DNA from: Helianthus annuus
Lineage: Eukaryota; Streptophyta; Magnoliopsida; Asterales; Asteraceae
Direction: 5' to 3'
Length of the DNA stretch: 64,000 nt
Assembly: GCF_002127325.2 (NCBI RefSeq)
Contig: NC_035440.2
Coordinates: 71,733,819 to 71,797,818, forward strand
A program made the position numbers and the translations under genes. Shown here piece after piece: positions 48,433-64,000 of this stretch (positions within the stretch are counted from its first letter, which is position 1; the number at the start of each line of letters is the position of its first letter). The notes under the pieces were generated by a model, which was not told the DNA's origin, ran no database searches, and saw only the letters and a program-made list of their open reading frames with translations.

Positions 48433-48973
48433 CACTAAGATTATCTAGATAAATCATTATTGTGTTAGCAAGGCTCGAATTGATTTGGGTTCACAAGCAT
48501 GGCCGGCCCTTAGGGTGGGCGAGGAACACCACCGGCCAGGGCCCGATACTTTGAAGGGCACATTATTTAAAAAAAATCCTATATGTAAATGTAAAAATAA
48601 ATAAATTAATAGGGTAGGAGTAGGATCAAATACAAACCACAATTCGTATACAAACTGCAAAAACCATTTAAAAAGTGTCATGTGTCATCCAAACAATTAT
48701 AGATAAATGGTAAAATGATAACCTAAATAATATCAATTATCTTGAATTCCTTATAATTATACTAATAAGCAATTAATTCTTTATTTGGATCTTTCTTTTG
48801 TTTTTCAATGTGCTGATAAAGAAAAGTGCTGATATCATTTCACATATGTGAATTGGTCATATAAAATTTTAAAGAGACATACATTCATTCATTCTTTCAA
48901 ACTCACGTGCTTTGTCTTTATTTTTCAAATCAAACATGACCTTCCATTACAAAGATAAACGATATTAAGATCT
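48433..48973. other. 3' flank of the aminotransferase gene, with a transposon end
   Basis: Positions 48499-48545 (CATGGCCGGCCCTTAGGGTG and on) match, inverted, the segment at 54287-54351. The rest is AT rich. The 3' UTR and poly(A) region of the gene should lie at about 48750-48973. Confidence 0.45.
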
Positions 48974-61422
<12,449 letters not shown>

Positions 61423-61518
61423 TGTGTTCGATACCTCAAAACCAGAAAATGTATTTTAGTAATGGAGGAATTTAGAGTGAAAGCTTTATGAGGAAGGAGA
61501 TGGTGTGGTTGTCAATGG

Positions 61519-61526
61519 TATTTATA
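61519..61526 (-). promoter_or_regulatory. TATA box of the aminotransferase gene
   Basis: On the minus strand CCTATAAATACC, about 97 nt before the ATG, which would put the start site near 61490. Confidence 0.65.
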
Positions 61527-61707
61527 GGACATGAAGGCCAATAGGGACCATAGTGTGATGATCTATTTTATAATCCCCAACTTTGGAATGCAATAAGATT
61601 GATTTGACCATTATTTAAATAATTAATGTGGCATCGCAAATGAGTAAACAAATATGTAACATTTATTACTTTTGTTTTAAGTAGGGTATCCGGTATTGAA
61701 TTTGATA

Positions 61708-61941
61708 TTTTTTTAAACGGCAAATTTGGATCACTGACGGATTACTGGAGTATCATCGTGCCACCAGCAGAATCACCCGATCATATCCATCTCTACTAGA
61801 CAATAATGTCTATACACCAATTCAGGAGGAAACCCAATAAATCTAGGAAAAAACCCCCCTTTCTGGGAATCGAACCTATGACCTAATGGTCATAAGCCTT
61901 ATCCCACCACCAAGATACCACTAGGCTATAATGCCATGGGT
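61708..61941 (-). mobile_element. tRNA-derived SINE upstream of the aminotransferase
   Basis: A 17-bp direct repeat CGGTATTGAATTTGATA (61691-61707 and 61942-61958) flanks it. On the minus strand there is a box A (TAGCCTAGTGGTATC), a box B (GGTTCGATTCC) and a 3' A-rich tail. It lies about 285-520 bp upstream of the ATG. Confidence 0.9.
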
Positions 61942-61992
61942 CGGTATTGAATTTGATAGGAGAATTTCAAAGGCCGAATAACTTAACCATAA

Positions 61993-62343
61993 GATCATGC
62001 GTAGTATAGTGAGTGATTTGGACGTTTTTTGGCCCCATAATGTCCCAGAACGCTTCTCACACCGCCCCTGGGGCGGTTTCGTCCAAAAATTGTGTTTGAC
62101 GTTTTCTCAAACATGCCTCCTCAACTTTTATATGACCAATAAGAAATTTCCAACTCATTTATGATAATATTATTTATTTTATTTTTCTAAAAAGATAATA
62201 ATTGACTAATAATTGTTAAGGTATTATTGAGGATTATACCACTACACCCCTTTTTACCTTCACCTCCCATAGTGCCTCATATACCACATGTCACTTCATG
62301 CCAAATGGATGTGCATTATAATAATGTCCCACTACACATGGTC
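61993..62343. mobile_element. Tourist-like MITE
   Basis: 351 bp, TAA on both sides (61990-61992 and 62344-62346), ends GATCATGCGTAGTATAG and CCACTACACATGGTC, with CGCCCC/GGGGCG inside. Same family as 58016-58342. Confidence 0.78.
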
Positions 62344-62586
62344 TAATAAGCGAAATAGAGACACAATTGAGAAACTGATGATTTAGTCATGATTTTTTAT
62401 CGTCTAGTTTTATGGTTTATTTATGATTGATGCCCGTTTACTTGACATTGTCATGTAATTTCTGTGTAGGATAGGATTTTCCATATATAAAAAAATATTT
62501 ATGGTTATATGTTTATATATAACTGAATAAACTGAAATGATATTAAAATCGACTTTTTTTATTTGTATCTGTTTTCTTATAAATAA

Positions 62587-63217
62587 CTAGAATTCATTCC
62601 CCGCGTTACGGGGTTGGTTCTGAATTTTTTGTAATTATTTATTGATTAAAACGTAGGCCAAATAAAAACGTTCATAAAAACTAAAAATAAGCACAAAAAC
62701 ATTTTATATTTGACATGACCCGTTAAACGTAATTAACTTGAATTTATATGACCTAATTAAAACGTATGATATTTGACATGAACCATTTTCGAAATTTTCT
62801 TACGTTAAAACGTATACCAACTGAAAACGTCCATAAAATAAGCACGAAAATATATTATATTTGACATGACTCATTTTCGAATCAAATTGCGTCAAAACAT
62901 GAACCAACTTAAATTTATACCGATACGTACATAAACATCAAAACGTAGATCCACTGAAGACGTCCATAAAAATAAGCACGAAAACGTATTATATTTGACA
63001 GGACTCATGAAACGTAAAGTAACTCGAATTTATACCGTCTAATGAAACCTTCATACATGATCGCACTCGTTTCTGAACACAATTTACATCAAAACGCAAA
63101 CCAAAAAAAAAAAAATAAGCACCAAAACGTATTATATTTGACATTGACTCATTTTCGAAAAAAAATACGTCGAACGTAAATGAATTTGAATTTATACAAA
63201 CACGTAGATAAAAAAAT
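62587..63217 (-). mobile_element. Helitron-like end with internal repeats
   Basis: On the minus strand a CCCCG/CGGGG hairpin (62599-62613) is followed by CTAG (62590-62587) and T, a Helitron 3' end. To its right are about five diverged units with ACGTCCATAAAA, AATAAGCACGAAAACGT and ATATTTGACATGACTCATTT. No helicase is encoded, so it would be non-autonomous. The 5' end is cut by the LTR at 63218. Confidence 0.55.
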
Positions 63218-63790
63218 TGTAACAACCCGCACTTTGGCGCTTGTTACTCTCGTTACACTCGTTACGCCTAGCACCAGAGATATCATAATGTAAACTATAT
63301 TGCAAACTACGCTACTTCGTATATTTTCGCAAACACATCGCTTATTACAACACGCTATATCTTAACGCTTACATTTTCGCATTTACTATTACGCTATTAC
63401 GCAAACTCAACGCAAACTCGAAACGCGGTTACTATTGCTATGACCTATTATATCATATTGCTAGTTATATACAAATATCTAGGTAATAAACTTGTTTAAA
63501 CGCACACATGTTGGCACGCGCAACTCAAGTTATCGCACCGAAACGCAACATAACACGATACTACTAATCTCGCCAAAACGCTTAAAGTATCCACAATGGT
63601 TAACGCAACAAAACGCACCAAACAATTCAGAAGTTGGAAACTAACTCGCACAAGCTTGGCCGTCCGAATGGACATCCGATCGGATGACCATCCGCCCGGA
63701 TGGCCATTCGACCAGACGAAGCCATCCGATCACATCCAATTCGTTCGCACTGTCTTATCTCTCATCCTCACCTATAAATAGGGCCATTGT
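63218..63790 (+). mobile_element. 5' part of an LTR (TGTAACAACCCGC), with TATA box
   Basis: Starts TGTAACAACCCGC, a common Ty3/gypsy LTR start, and reaches TATAAATAGG at 63773-63782. It contains palindromes CATCCGATCGGATG (63673-63686) and CCATCCG-CC-CGGATGG (63688-63703). It is broken at 63791. Confidence 0.6.
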
Positions 63791-64000
63791 TGTCACACCC
63801 CGATATTTCCACATAGTACCGGTGGGCCCGGCGGGGAGTATTGTGACATAGTTGATATCATCATAGTCAATACACACAATATAATAGCACAGCGGAAGGC
63901 TTGGTGAATAATTACTATTACAAACCATAGTGTCCGAGTGTCCAAATAAAAGAATATACAGACTTGGTTGTAATAGAGATCCACAGGCGGATCATAAAAT
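63791..64000 (-). mobile_element. Start of another LTR, running off the window
   Basis: TGTCACACCCCG begins a new LTR-like sequence of the same style as the reversed LTRs at 15922 and 41752. A duplication of ATTGT (63786-63790) would be expected beyond the window. Confidence 0.5.

Noticed and set aside
61820..61941. tRNA gene
   Set aside because: Boxes A and B are present, but the segment is a SINE with a 17-bp duplication and long non-tRNA tail.

Overview
The window is plant nuclear DNA, most likely from an asterid and probably from Asteraceae. Its three host genes have many short exons with GT-AG introns, and most of the rest is nested LTR retrotransposons, MITEs, SINEs and Helitron ends. 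The Asteraceae call is an inference from the repeat types: chromoviruses with LTRs above 3 kb and an extra acidic ORF, and certain SINEs. It was not tested by a search.

Host genes, all on the minus strand. (1) 318-8353: a 4-exon gene for a 211-residue conserved plant protein with a helix-hairpin-helix motif and a basic nuclear-type tail. (2) 9953-13371: a 7-exon gene for a 238-residue membrane-anchored J-domain protein with an HPD motif. (3) 48974-61422: a 9-exon gene for a 380-residue branched-chain amino acid aminotransferase with an 8.4 kb first intron. Most of their long introns contain transposon insertions, and in gene 1 removing these leaves introns of 84 and 69 nt.

Mobile DNA. Intron 1 of gene 1 holds a complete 5.7 kb non-coding LTR element (a LARD; 902-bp LTRs that look identical, 5-bp target duplication TACAA). 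It landed one base from the splice acceptor, and its RNA is rich in short hairpins, several with the same GTGT loop. From 15922 to 46444 lies a nest. The outermost layer is an old solo LTR (TSD ATGTA). Inside it are chromovirus A (16035-37837, TSD GATTT), a second solo LTR (41752-45407, TSD AAAAA) and a hAT-type MITE (38765-39604, TSD GGCTGAGC). The 3' LTR of A is in turn split by chromovirus B (29066-37439, TSD TTTTT), which is nearly intact apart from one frameshift between gag and pol. Element A has lost the end of its integrase, and 56 bp of host flank have been copied between its pol and its 3' LTR.

From 46450 onward come an Athila-like LTR split by a Mutator-type MITE, then the aminotransferase gene. 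Its introns hold Tourist-like MITEs, Helitron ends, a stack of nested hAT MITEs (55051-56634) and a TAA microsatellite split by a MITE. The last kilobase holds Helitron-like repeats and a truncated LTR that is entered by another LTR at 63791. There is no CRISPR array, rRNA gene or convincing tRNA gene. The nearest thing to an undescribed system is the hairpin-rich LARD. The clearest rearrangement is the flank duplication inside element A.
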